The translations under genes and the position numbers were made by a program. DNA of 64,000 nt from Salvia splendens. Taxonomy: Eukaryota > Streptophyta > Magnoliopsida > Lamiales > Lamiaceae. The stretch covers positions 58,138-122,137 of the forward strand of contig NW_024599046.1 in the NCBI RefSeq assembly GCF_004379255.2, in the 5' to 3' direction. A model generated the notes under the pieces. That model was given only the letters and a program-made list of their open reading frames with translations. It was not told the DNA's origin and made no database searches. Below, piece after piece: positions 1 through 10,205 of the stretch (its first letter is position 1; every line of letters begins with the position of its first letter).

Positions 1-1017
1 TCAGCAGAATATACTCATCCCATGAACCCTGAAATTCAATAACACGAGCACAAAACATTTCTTCCAACGTCTTTATAGTTCTCTCTGACTTACCATCTTT
101 CTAAGGGTGAAAAATATTACTAAAATATAATCATGTCTCCGTAGATAGTAAATTGCGGACCTCTAGACATAAAAGATAGAATACCATATAATCGTGCTGC
201 ATCTTTCGCGTACTTTTCAGCTAAGTGATATAACGAACAACGCCATCTTATAGGTAAGAAATGTACTATCGGTGACCCTGTACCAAAATTTATGGTAATG
301 TGTTCTCATTTTGAGACTAGAATAGTTAAAGGCTTCAACAAACCTGTAGGTACACACTGTTATGCTTTAACCTGTTGACATATCAAACACCTTGAAACAA
401 ACTCTACGACTTTCTTCTTCCTCTTCGACCAACAATAATACTCTAATAATGATATTTGTATATATGTAATCACTCAGCTTGACTTGTAACTCAAAGCATC
501 TGTAACAACATTCGCCTTTTTAAGATGGTATTACGATGGTGTAATCATATTCTTTAAGAAACTCCATCCAATGTCTTAGTCTCATATTCAACTCCTTCTA
601 ACTCATCAAATATTTCAATCTGTCATGATCGGCCGAAATTCAAAAAGTCTCTCCATGCAGATAAGAATGCCAAATCTTCAAAGGAAAACAACACTGTTAA
701 ATCCAGATCAGAAATAGAATAAGAAGCTTCATGTACTCGTGATTGTCCTTGACGCATAAGCAATAAACTTTCCATTTTTTTAATAGAAGAAAACCAAATC
801 CACGTTGCAGTGCATTACTGTAAATAACATAATATCATATACCTGTGGAAATAACCAATATAGACGACATAGTCAATTAATGCTTCAACTTATCAAAATT
901 GTTTTGACATGCTTCACTCCATATAAGAGGAGAACTCTTCCGCAATAACTTCTTAATCAATTCAACCATAATCGAGAATCATTTTCAGTTGACAAATACT
1001 TCAATATTCTGTATATC

Positions 1018-1974
1018 TAGAGATGCCCACCGGTTCCGATTCCGGTTCCGGCGGTTAACCGTCGAACCGGAACCGTGGCAATATTCCCGAACCGGAACCG
1101 TCGCAATTCGGGTCGCGGTCCGGTTCAGGTTCAAGATATTTCGAACCGGAACCGTCACCGAACCGGCGGTTCGGGACGGTTCGAAACCGGCGGTTAACCA
1201 CGGAACCGCCGGTTCGGGTGCGTATATCGAGGCATGGGGGATGGGGCCGGCGGCGGCAGCTTTTCAGCAGCAAAACCGGCCGGAACCGCCGGTTTTTCGG
1301 CGGTTAACCTGCGGTTAACCGTGAAAACCGGCGGTTTACCGCCGGTTCAGTGGCTTTCGAGGCGGCGCGGAACACGAGGCGACAATGGCGCAGCTTTTGC
1401 AGACGGTTCATTGACCGAACCGGCGGTTTTTATCCCGGAAACTGGCGGTTTTGTCTCGGAAACCGGCGGTTCCGGCGGTTTTCCGCCAAAACCGCCGATT
1501 TTGTGAAATTTCAAATTTTTTTTTTCAAATTTCATGTTTTTTTTACTTACTTTCCGAGTCCGACGAGGCGACGACACTTGTAAATTATATTACATTGTTG
1601 TATGTTGTTGTATTGTATACTTATGTATTGTAAATTGTAATGTATCGTTGTCCGTTACAACTCAAAATCAATAAAATTTATTTCATTTTCTCCTTATTCG
1701 TCTTATTTGTGCTTGAATTATGCATTGTCTTGTTCCGATTTGTTGTATAAAGCCAAATTTCAAATTTTTAAAAAAAAATAATAATTGAACCGCGAAACCG
1801 CCGGTTCGAAAACCGGAACTGCCAAAACCGCCGGAAAACCGGCGGTTCCGAACCGGAACCGGAACCGCCGGTTTTCGAACCGGAACCGGAACCGTGAAAT
1901 AGCCTCACGGTCCGGTTCCGGTTCCGCCTCCGCCAAAATCGGAACCGCCGGTTTTCGAACCGTGGGCAACACTA
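1018..1974. mobile_element. Non-autonomous hAT element with 8-bp target duplication
   Basis: The element is 957 bp and is flanked on both sides by the identical 8-bp sequence TGTATATC (1010-1017 and 1975-1982), the target duplication size of hAT elements. Its ends are imperfect inverted repeats: TAGAGATGCCCACCGGTTC on the left and, read inward, TAGTGTTGCCCACGGTTC on the right. Both subterminal regions (about 1030-1500 and 1785-1965) are dense in GAACCG/CGGTTC motifs, while the centre (1500-1785) is AT-rich. No transposase is encoded. Open frames here are by-products of the GC-rich repeats. Confidence 0.9.
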
Positions 1975-2231
1975 TGTATATCCATTTCCATTCTTCAACC
2001 TGATACCATGTGTCCCAATAATACCATATGATCTAGCTAGACTTACACTTACCCAACCTTGCAATACGATGTTTATCTTGCAAAACTTGTAATACTGACT
2101 GCAAGTTATTAACATGCTCATCTGTATTTTGTGAAATATAATAGTAAGTCAATAAAAATAATCACTAAGTGATATAGGAATGGTTGAGAGACTTCGTTCA
2201 TCAATGCCATAAATAATTGTAGGTGCAATAG

Positions 2232-2483
2232 TTAATTTGAAAGGCATAACCAAAACTCATAATAGTCGTACTGAGTTTTAAATGGTGTCTCTGCAGTATT
2301 CTCTTTAGCTATCTTCAACTGATGGTATCTTGATCGAAAATCCGTACTCGAAAACAGTGGCATACCTTGAAATTGATCAAATAAATCTTCTATTCTAGGT
2401 AATAGATATTTATTCTTCACAGTCACTTGATTCGACTTCCAATAGTGTATATAATGTCGCAGTGTGTCGTCCTTCTTCTTCAA
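2232..2483 (-). pseudogene. Reverse transcriptase fragment of the decayed gypsy element
   Basis: An 83-codon open stretch holds the conserved start of a Ty3/gypsy reverse transcriptase: KNKYLLPRIEDLFDQFQG, then a degenerate FSSTDFRSRYHQLKI and a YYEF-like segment. The matching region in the younger chromovirus of this window reads [18 protein letters not shown]. The catalytic DD motif is not in this open piece, and the frame is closed on both sides. It has no function by itself. Confidence 0.85.
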
Positions 2484-3524
2484 AAATAATATTGATGTTC
2501 TCCAAAGTAAAATATTGAGTCATACATATCTCTTGTCTGACAACTCTTGTAACTGTTTCTTAAACTCCTGAAATTCTAATAAAGACATTTGATAATTGTG
2601 AATATAAATAAATGTAGTACCTGGTAGTAACTCAATAGTGAAGTTTGTCTCTTGATCAGGTGATACTCCAGAGAGATTTCCACTTCGGATAAATCAAAAA
2701 GCCGGTGTAGCTAATATAAAACAAGTTGCAATTGATCGATACCATTAAATATCACTCGAACTCGTCTCGATGATTATATTAACATTTCTTTAACATGACA
2801 AGCTGCCTTAGTTCGATGAAGTGACAACCAATTTATACCCGTGATAATACCAAATTTGTGTATGAACAAGGGAATCAATATCCGCTGGCAGCTCAACTGA
2901 ATTAACTCACACCACGCAGTCTAGATAAACCGTGTATACTGAAACAATGACAGCTCATAATCAACAACAAACATAGTTCTGGTTTAAAGACAGAATCTCT
3001 CTTTACTTCATCATCACAATACACTTCTTGCATATATTTATCATTAAATTCTCTAGGAAAATCGTCTGAACTTAGTACCAAAGGTTGTATAATAGCTTGT
3101 GGGACTGTTTCTGCCCAATAGTAAATATTGCTTCAAAGAAGAGACACTGTTTAATCAAAACGTTCTTCTGACATACAACTCATCTGATTGAACACATGTT
3201 CTCTATCCTTTTCAACCATATCTCAGCCTCGGCCGGATCAGTAGTCTCATAAAGTCAACAATTCCATTTTTCGGAGTTCTCTAAAATTTCTACCTTTGTG
3301 CCCCATCATTGGTCCATGTACTTTTTGTTCCAAAAGCCTAGGTAATCCCCATATGATGCAACATGTATACGAAATGTTTCTACTATTAATTGATGATGCA
3401 GGGCGGCTGACCCTTATCTCCTCAGTGACCCATGTTTGTGATAATTGAAATGCAAATGAAACATCTAACCGAAATGTATCATATGATATTCATGAATGCC
3501 ATGTCCCAGCGGGATTCTATCCCC

Positions 3525-3536
3525 GCTCTGATACCA
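3525..3536 (-). other. tRNA-iMet primer binding site of the decayed gypsy element
   Basis: The minus strand reads TGGTATCAGAGC, the complement of the 3' end of plant initiator tRNA-Met, 7 bp from an LTR end beginning TGTCACACC on the plus strand at 3544. This fixes the element's orientation and the inner boundary of its 5' LTR. Confidence 0.85.
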
Positions 3537-3543
3537 CCTAAAT

Positions 3544-4560
3544 TGTCACACCTCAACCCCTCTAACGTATACTCTTATAATAAATAAATCCCTTATCACA
3601 AAAGCAATCAATACACGTGTATAAATCATAGAACACCCATATTATATAAGTTCAAACCAACACTTATCCGATACATATTTCAAAATATCCTGTAACGTAG
3701 TGGAATCCTCTCACCACTCTATATACTATACATTTATCTACATGCAAAATGATGAGGAAGAGAAGGTTGCCAATATGCGTCAGCCGCCGAACCTGATAAC
3801 ACGTGGAGTTCCTATGACCCATGTCAGTCAAAACTTTACTGCTATCTTATTCCTGAAAAATTTAGTGGTTTATATGAGCCACAACTCAGTATATATAAAT
3901 TTCCACCTTTAATCTCACATGATACAAACATCAAGCATATTCTTTTATCAATACAAATAATCAGAAACAATATATAACATAATTTAAAAACAAACCAGTT
4001 CATATTCATATGCATATGCCACTCTATTCAGTTTATTATTCTGTAACAGTCAAGCCTGGTATCTGCCCGGGATTCCTCTATGACCCGAAGGTCTCTTTGT
4101 AATTGGACTCATAGGTCCCTCTGTATTTGACCCGAAGGTCCCTCTGTAATTGGACTCATAGGTCCCTCTGTATTTGACCCGAAGGTCCCTCTGTATTTGG
4201 ACTCATAGGTCCCTCTAAAATTTCAGATCCAGTACAAGGCTGTCACAGATCCTCTTTAATCCAATGATTCACATAAACAGTATCATAAACATATCCTTTG
4301 CACCAATAACATATCCATATCATATTCCATCAAATTATCCAATATATCTAAACAAACACGTCCATTTCAGCAATCAAATATTCATATCATATTCGACCAT
4401 CAAAATCAAACAATTCATAATCATATCAATTTCACACCATATAATCCAATAATTCACTCCAATTCAACATATAACAATCAACCACATAACACATGTAAAA
4501 CTAAAAGTGTGATTTATACACACCTGATTATAGCATATTCTACTCAAGCTTTCGACATCA
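3544..4560 (-). repeat. 5' LTR of the decayed gypsy element (outer end uncertain)
   Basis: The LTR starts beside the primer binding site with TGTCACACC. The outer boundary was not found: no clear target duplication is visible, and the matching 3' LTR lies outside the window. The end given is approximate. A short tandem array lies inside it (4082-4217). Confidence 0.5.
4082..4217. repeat. Tandem repeat, about 3 copies of a 47-bp unit
   Basis: Roughly three copies of a 47-bp unit, each built of two related halves that share an AGGTCCCTCTGTA core, one preceded by GACCCGA and the other by GGACTCAT. It lies within the decayed gypsy LTR. Confidence 0.9.
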
Positions 4561-5035
4561 CCTCACACTATATGACCTTCTCCTCGCCAAAATGAATCGG
4601 ACAGTAGTTCCCTTACTTTTTCTTTCCCCCTTTTTATTTTTCTCCCTCCTCCACAAGTTTAAAATATAGAAGCTATATAAATGATTTAGTGTCAATTATG
4701 CGACCGACTCATCATAATTTTTTTATATTATTTAATAACCAATGTTGCTTTACGTGTCCAAATTGTAATAATACACAAATTTCGTATCCTTACACGTAGT
4801 AAAATCATAAGCCACGCAATCCTTAAAGGATTTACAAAGAAACACCTTAAATCATATATATGTATTACACGTTTCACACACTTCTATATATTTTAATTTA
4901 TTTACTATAAACATGCAATTTATATATAAGTATGTACCTTAATAATATATTGCACATATACACACGTATTGCAAACACATTTAAAATTAATTATTTCATA
5001 TGTATAATATTTTTGTTATACTATATATATATATA
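4561..5035. other. AT-rich sequence without recognisable genes
   Basis: No coding signal, RNA gene or clear element end was seen. The segment runs into a TA microsatellite at about 5019-5038. Confidence 0.6.
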
Positions 5036-5322
5036 TATAGGGTTTTGATCCATGCAAAAGCATTCTTAATACAAAAATGCAGAACCAAGCATACAAAAGT
5101 CATTTTTAGGTCATTGTAAGCTTATTTTTACGTCATTATAGTAAGGATGACATGAAATGGTCTTAACATGACCTCAAATCCAAAGTTTATAATATGACCT
5201 AAAACTGCTTTACAATGACCCTCCGTGTTTTTGTTTAATTATTGACCATTGGATTGTCAAATCTCATGGTCAGGATTTGGTCTGGATTTTGTATTGAGAT
5301 CAAGTTTTGTATTGATCATTTT

Positions 5323-5327
<5 letters not shown>
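5036..5327. mobile_element. Short inverted-repeat element (MITE) inside a TA microsatellite
   Basis: A segment of about 290 bp begins TATAGGGTTTTGATCC. Its other end, read inward, is TATAGGAAAATGATC followed by a similar ACAAAA stretch, giving imperfect TIRs of about 25 bp. TA dinucleotide runs lie on both sides (about 5019-5038 and 5325-5355). No open frame. This resembles MITE families that sit in TA microsatellites; the superfamily is not certain. Confidence 0.6.
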
Positions 5328-5357
<30 letters not shown>

Positions 5358-5404
5358 AAAAATTACTCTATGGTACACACTTAACATGATGTACAATGAC
5401 GAAA

Positions 5405-6129
5405 AAAATGCATGTTTCGGGTTAGGGATGTCACAGACGGCTTCGAGGATCATCATCGGGTGGATGCCCTTGTATCCACTAGTGAATTGTCCTCTCCACG
5501 CTGTCGGACAATTCTTCCACTGCCAGTGCATACAGTCGATGCTCCCTAGCATCCCAGGAAAGCCGTGCGCTGTCTCGTGCATCTTCATCAGGCCCTGGCA
5601 ATCAGTGGCAGTTGGCTTGCGCAAATATGTGTCGTCGTAGGCCTCCACAACTCCCCTACAAAATCTCCTCAGGCACTCCCAGCCTGTTGTATCCCCGACG
5701 TGGAGGTACTCGTCGAAGATGTCCGCCGTGGTGCCGTAGGCCAACTGACGGATTGCAGCCGTGCACTTTTGCAACAGTGTAAGGCCGGGTCTGCCAATGC
5801 CGTCTTCACGATACGTCATGTATTCATCACGTGACGACAACGTCCGGACAATGCTGAGAAAAAGGTAACGTGGCATTCTAAACCGGCGGTGGAAAACAGT
5901 CGGTCCCCACCGTGGTTGATCGGCAAAATAGTCTGCAACCAGACGTTGGTGAGCTGCCGCGTGGTCACGTCGGACAGACGTCCGACGTCGAATATGCCTG
6001 TGGATCTGCTCCGCCGCCGCCTCCTCGCGCTGAATTTCGACTAAGCATTCCTCCATGGCCTCTTCAACGGCTGCACTAAAGCTTCAGAGGTCGAACTACT
6101 TGACTCCGAGGAACTAGAACTAGTGGTTT
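5405..6129 (-). pseudogene. PIF/Harbinger transposase, truncated and frameshifted
   Basis: The minus strand encodes the N-terminal and central part of a plant PIF/Harbinger DDE nuclease: LVADYFADQP, FRMPRYLF, LLQKCTAAIRQLAYG, DIFDEYLH and GSIDCMHWQWKNCPTAW, the last holding the first catalytic Asp. Homology fades after the LEAV motif near 5430 and stops near 5405, so the second Asp and the Glu are missing. The acidic serine-rich N-terminus (about 6075-6129) lies in a different frame from the rest, showing a small indel near 6070. The intact relative at 54303-55490 shows what is lost, roughly the last 160 residues. The encoded nuclease cannot be active. Confidence 0.88.
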
Positions 6130-6224
6130 CCTCGTCGTGGTTTATTTTGGTATGCGAGAGAGGTAGAAATGTGAGAGATAAGCGAAATGAGAGAGGCGAG
6201 ATGTTCGTATGAACAAGTGAATGA

Positions 6225-6250
6225 GAAACAAGGTTTAAATAGACAAAATT
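6225..6250 (-). promoter_or_regulatory. Probable TATA box of the Harbinger transposase unit
   Basis: The minus strand reads CTATTTAAACC about 110 bp upstream of the transposase N-terminus, followed by a CT-rich leader. The intact copy near 54178 has the same layout. Inferred from position and motif only. Confidence 0.4.
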
Positions 6251-6388
6251 CGGAAAAAAAAAAATCAAAAACGCGTGCCATCGTCCGCCTAGCCCACAAT
6301 GGGGCGCCTGATGGTGCGGACGATGGGCCATCGTCCGCGCTTCTTCCTCGAACGATGCATCGGGCGTGGACGTAGGGTGCGGACGATG

Positions 6389-6563
6389 GCGGGCACCCAC
6401 AATGGAGGCATCGTCCGCGCCCGAGGATGATGGCCGCCATCGGGGGGCCCATTGTGGGTGCCCTAAGGCGCGCCCTATGCAACGCCACGTCATCTTTTTT
6501 ATCCTTCTACCCTTCCACCTGCAGTGGGACACCCTAAGGCGCTCCCTAAGGGGTGCCCTATAG
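6389..6563. repeat. Cluster of PIF/Harbinger terminal inverted repeats
   Basis: Several Harbinger-type ends lie close together. An inverted pair, GGGCACCCACAATGG and CCCATTGTGGGTGCCC, spans 6389-6463 and is followed by TAA at 6464-6466. A second end, GCAGTGGGACACCC, is followed by TAA at 6535-6537. A third GGGTGCCC end follows at about 6554-6562. TAA/TTA is the Harbinger target duplication. The pattern suggests insertion of related elements into each other, with the transposase piece starting at 6463 on the minus strand. Confidence 0.6.
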
Positions 6564-6702
6564 GTTTTACTATTGTTTAGTTAATTAATTTAAATGTTTT
6601 CAAAATATATAATGCAAACTAATTAAAAAACGCAACGATTAAATAAAAACCGGCGAAGACTACATTGATTAAACAAAAGTTACACGATTCAAGTTGGCTA
6701 AT

Positions 6703-7779
6703 CTATGAAATTCCCAACTTCCGGCGCAGCTCATCGATCAACCCCCGGAGTATTCGGCTTTGGCGGGGTCCGTACACTTCTCGAGGGCCTTATGCGTCTG
6801 CAACAACGTTCGCGCCATCGAGGTTGTTGCCAACTCCACATACGCGGAGCAGTCGGGCTCGGGGTTGGGATCAGGATCGAGACCGGGATCGGCGATGGGG
6901 CGGCGGCGGTCGAGGATGATGTCGTTGTCGCCTTCCCCTTGTTCTTCGCAGCCTTGACGCCTATAGGACGCCGGGAGGACATCAGTGTGTCGGAACTCTC
7001 ATCCTCCGCGTACGTCCGGTTGAGGTCCACCGGACGAGTTCCACTTTCGCTGCTCGTGTAACCACCAGCTTTGGTGGTCTTCGTCCTCTTTGTCGCAACG
7101 GTGTGCAGAATCCCGCCTTGGAATTTCTGCTTGTCCCTCAAGAGTGTCCAGATGTTGAAATGCTTGAAGTCGCCGTACATGGACTGGTAAGACAACATCG
7201 CTCTATCGCGCACATCGCTCAAGCTCTCGCCGCTTCCCTGCTCCCTCGAGCACTTCTCGTACTCCGTTGCGAACAGTTTGACTTGCTTCTTCACCTGGTC
7301 CCAGTGCTTGCGGAGCTGCTCCCTATGACACTTGTACGCACTCGACGGCGTCGCCTCATTGTAGCGCTCGACGATGCGCTCCCAGTACGCAAGCTGCTTC
7401 TGGTTGTTCGCGAATACCGGGTCCTCCGAAATATCCACCCAACACCTAGCCAAGACGAGGGTTTCATCCGGTTGGTAGTTCGTCCTCCCAGTGGAGTACT
7501 CTTCATTCGTTTCCGGAGGTGGCACCTTGTACGCCCGGTGCCGGATCCACTTCTTTCTGGCGGGGGCGGCAACGGCGATGGGGTGGCGGCGGCGGCAGGG
7601 CGACGGGAGGGGGCGACGGGTCGGGTTGGAGACGGTTCCATGTCAGACAAATCGTACGAATCCGTACTGAATTCGGGATCGTACTCCGTGTTGGCGTCGA
7701 ACGATCGATATTCGTCGGGTTCTGTACTTGGCCAACGCGCATCACCCCCAAACATCGGACTATTGGGACTTGAATCCAT
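6703..7779 (-). pseudogene. PIF/Harbinger ORF1 (Myb/trihelix-like) with frameshifts
   Basis: ORF1 of plant PIF/Harbinger elements encodes a Myb/trihelix-like DNA-binding partner of the transposase. The natural start is probably the ATG at 7777-7779 (MDSSPNSPMF). The acidic N-terminus is in one frame; the DNA-binding region (RKKWIRHRAYKVPPPETN, then LVLARCWVDISEDP and REQLRKHWDQVKKQVKLF) is in another, so there is an indel at about 7560-7620. The C-terminal helix (LIDELRRKLGIS, stop at 6703-6705) is again out of frame with the middle. At least two frameshifts make it non-functional. It lies upstream of the transposase piece but is probably a different element, since TIR ends separate them. Confidence 0.8.
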
Positions 7780-7832
7780 TTCATAGTAAATGTGAGTTTC
7801 GAGAGTGGAATCGTGAAATGAAATCGGGCGCC

Positions 7833-7866
7833 CCATTGTGGATGCTCTAAGAGCACCCGCAATGGC
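7833..7866. repeat. Two Harbinger ends meeting at one TAA
   Basis: The sequence CCATTGTGGATGCTC ends at 7847, TAA occupies 7848-7850, and GAGCACCCGCAATGG starts at 7851. These are two Harbinger-type termini facing away from each other with one shared TAA, so two elements sit back to back. Confidence 0.75.
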
Positions 7867-8340
7867 GCGCTGCGGAGATCGGTGCCGAGCTGGCACCCAT
7901 TGTGGCGAAGGAGGTGGCGGTCGACTTCGTCCAATAGTTGAGAGGTCAGGAATGGCAGACGGAATGGGTGCGAGATCAGCGGTCGACCGGAGTCCATTGT
8001 GGGGCCGAGATCGCCGATCATCGGCATTTTACCATTTTTATTTTATTTTATTTTCCACTATAAATACCTCATCCCATTTATTCTAGTGCCCACTCCCATC
8101 TCATTTCTCTCATCTTTCTCTCTCTAGAATAGCAATGTGTTCTTATTCCTCTTTGGACGAGGTCGAGGACTCAATACACACCCTCATTTTACAACGTATA
8201 GTACATCGAAGATTTTACAACATATAATACATCGAAGATTTGTGTATTATATTATTTTGTTATTTTTAGTTAATTTATTTGAGAACATATTGAATATCGA
8301 AGTGCAAAAATTTAAAATAAAATAGCATTGACGTAGAAAT
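7851..8340 (+). mobile_element. 5' part of another Harbinger element (promoter and leader), right end not found
   Basis: After the GAGCACCCGC terminus come GC-rich subterminal sequence, a TATAAATA box (8059-8066), a CT-rich leader and a possible ATG at about 8134. The intact Harbinger copy has the same order (TIR, TATA box near 54178, CT/CA-rich leader, ATG). The short frame after the ATG does not match a transposase and soon closes. The right boundary was not identified. Confidence 0.5.
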
Positions 8341-8699
8341 GAGATAGAGACGTGGAATAGGTCATCCATAGAAATAGTTACTTTGTCATTTTGTTTTATT
8401 GACCAAAGTTGTCAACACTATTTATGATTTTTATTCATAAGACATACATTCTTTCCTTTTTAATTCTTTCCATAACCGTATGCATTTTTTAATTTTGAAA
8501 AACTATTTTTTTGGTGAGACACTATTTATGATTTTTATTCATAAGACATACTAACAATATACATTAAAACTCGTATCCAACCAAAAGTACATGCTTTTGT
8601 GAGATGGAGTGAATATATATCTATTTATTTACTACTCATAATTTATAAATATATGGACTGCTATTATTTTAATTATTTTTTCTTTTTGACTGCAGTTAT
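8341..8699. repeat. AT-rich spacer with a ~32-bp direct repeat
   Basis: A stretch beginning ACTATTTATGATTTTTATTC occurs at about 8418 and again at about 8521, each copy followed by ATAAGACATAC. No gene is seen. Confidence 0.6.
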
Positions 8700-8701
8700 A
8701 G

Positions 8702-8905
8702 TACCCCTCCGTTCCACATTAGAAGAGTCATTTCATTTTCTATCCTCATTTTTTTTGTTACTTTACTCTTTCTCCATTTTAATTATTTATTATCATCTTT
8801 TTACTTTACTCTTTCTCAATTTTAATTATTTATTATCATTTTTCTAAAACGGAGTGCAGAAAATGAAATGACTCTACTAGTACTATGGAACCAAAGTAGT
8901 AGTAC
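8702..8905. mobile_element. Stowaway-like MITE (diverged)
   Basis: The left end is TA then CCCCTCCGTTCCACA, with AGTCATTTCATTTTC just inside. The right half repeats GAAAATGAAATGACT in inverse orientation and ends near a GTAGTAGTAC stretch. The Tc1/mariner-type start (CTCCCTCCGT class), small size and internal inverted repeat support a MITE. The right border is blurred. Confidence 0.6.
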
Positions 8906-8931
8906 TTATATTTCTCTTCTCTTTTATAGTA

Positions 8932-9138
8932 CCCCCTCCGTCTCATAGTAGATGTCACATTTCCTCTTTTGGAAAAAGTTTGTCCTGCAAAAGATGTCAC
9001 ATTTCCTCTTTTGGAAAAAGTTTCCTCTCACATCAATTATGAAATTATATTTTCTCTCACCACTTAACACACAAAACAATATCTCCTAAAATCTCGTATC
9101 ATCTCCAAAGTGTGTAATCTTCTTTGGGACAGAGGGAG
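8932..9138. mobile_element. Stowaway-like MITE with TA duplications
   Basis: This 207-bp element starts CCCCTCCGTCTCA and ends TGGGACAGAGGGAG, flanked by TA at 8930-8931 and 9139-9140. These are the terminal motif and target site of plant Stowaway (Tc1/mariner) MITEs. Internally a TGTCACATTTCCTC stretch is repeated in tandem. Non-coding. Confidence 0.85.
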
Positions 9139-9302
9139 TACTAGTTATCAATTAAATATCAAAATTCCTAGTTTAAGACTCTCTTCTCTCATAGTTGTGT
9201 CATTTTTTTAAGTTGAAAAGTTCCTTCGAGTCATTTCTATACATGAAAAACTTTTTTCTCGCTATTACATTTACTAGTATTTTTTGAACGGAGTAAGAGT
9301 GT

Positions 9303-9448
9303 ACTCACTCAGAAAGGATCTCCTACTTCAACACTCCTCTTCCAATATAATAAAATAATGTTATAAAATCTCATCATCATTTAAATGTTTATAATATTAT
9401 TTTATTGTGTTGTGAGTGTTGAAGTAGGAGCATTGATAGTCAGTGAGA
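9303..9448. mobile_element. Small fold-back element (MITE-like)
   Basis: The 17-bp arms CTCCTACTTCAACACTC (9320-9336) and their exact inverse (9414-9430) surround a very AT-rich core. A further CTCACT pair lies outside them. The size of about 145 bp fits a MITE. The superfamily is not clear. Confidence 0.6.
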
Positions 9449-9934
9449 ACGCCATAACACAATTACAAGTAAAAGGAAATGGCGCATTACAGTGAACTCC
9501 ACTTGTAATTTTCTGCTGCTAATCCATCCATTCCACCCGTTGCTCTTTCTACCAGTCGCCAGCAATGACTTCCCATTCTCTCCCTACGCTTAACCGGCGC
9601 TTCTTTTCGATCTCAATATATCGTCGCCGAAAACCAAACCAGCACACTATACCCTACTGCATCGGATTTTCTTCGACAATCACGCCACCGTCATTCAATG
9701 CTTCAGCCGGCGGAGCACCCCTTTTCCGGCTCAAAACCGGTGGTCTGGAGCCGAATCGATGGAGATCCTCCTCCAATGGCAGTTAATTTCTCGTTAGTGG
9801 ATGCCTGGATGGATCGTCGGAGCCGAGTTTTGTGGAGTTCATCACTTCAGAGAGAGTGAATGATACGACGTTGGTCGTATCAGAGAGAAGGATTGACGGC
9901 GAGGGGGGCTCTGCGGTCGACACCTCCGCAAGCA

Positions 9935-10205
9935 GTTAGATTTGGAGAAAAATGAAAGAAAAAACAACAAACGTGGGAAATAACTTCTCATTCATAATAA
10001 ATGCGTGGACAAGTTCCCTTTTTATAACTACTCCTCCCCGTTCGGTTTGTCAAAAAAAGACCCTAGGGTGGTTCGACCTCCTATCTCCAGGGAAAGAACC
10101 ACAAAGAAAACCCGAGATAGAGCTTATAAATACGCTCGACTTCCTACTCTATTACATTAGATAAAAGAACATAACTAACTATAAATACTAACTCCCTACT
10201 TAGTA
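9935..10205. other. Unidentified insert within the transporter first exon
   Basis: The transporter-like reading breaks at a stop near 9936 and resumes after about 10230 (VKVVAM at about 10303). The sequence between is unlike coding sequence, is AT-rich and has two TATAAATA motifs (near 10128 and 10180). It may be a solo LTR or short retroelement. No clear terminal repeats or duplication were identified. Confidence 0.4.

Larger units (their letters stand above)
1..3536 (-). mobile_element. Decayed Ty3/gypsy retrotransposon, internal region (cut by window start)
   Basis: Read on the minus strand this follows Ty3/gypsy order: primer binding site and degenerate gag/protease (about 2600-3536), reverse transcriptase (about 2000-2600), RNase H (about 480-1000) and integrase (1-480). 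Near the window start the minus strand still encodes a recognisable integrase stretch (a DGKSERTI-like core, then GSWDEY). All frames are broken by stops and indels, so this is an old dead copy. A hAT element is inserted at 1018-1974. The 3' part of the element lies outside the window. Confidence 0.8.

Noticed and set aside
5316..5404. C-terminal end of the open frame behind the truncated Harbinger transposase
   Set aside because: It only translates flanking sequence and a TA microsatellite (Tyr-Ile repeats); it is not part of the transposase.
6041..6532. 163-codon frame spanning the Harbinger TIR and transposase leader
   Set aside because: It runs through TIR, promoter and leader; only its last ~30 codons correspond to the shifted transposase N-terminus.
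7103..7786. Long plus-strand open frame over the Harbinger ORF1 region
   Set aside because: ORF1 homology is clear on the minus strand; the plus-strand frame is a shadow.
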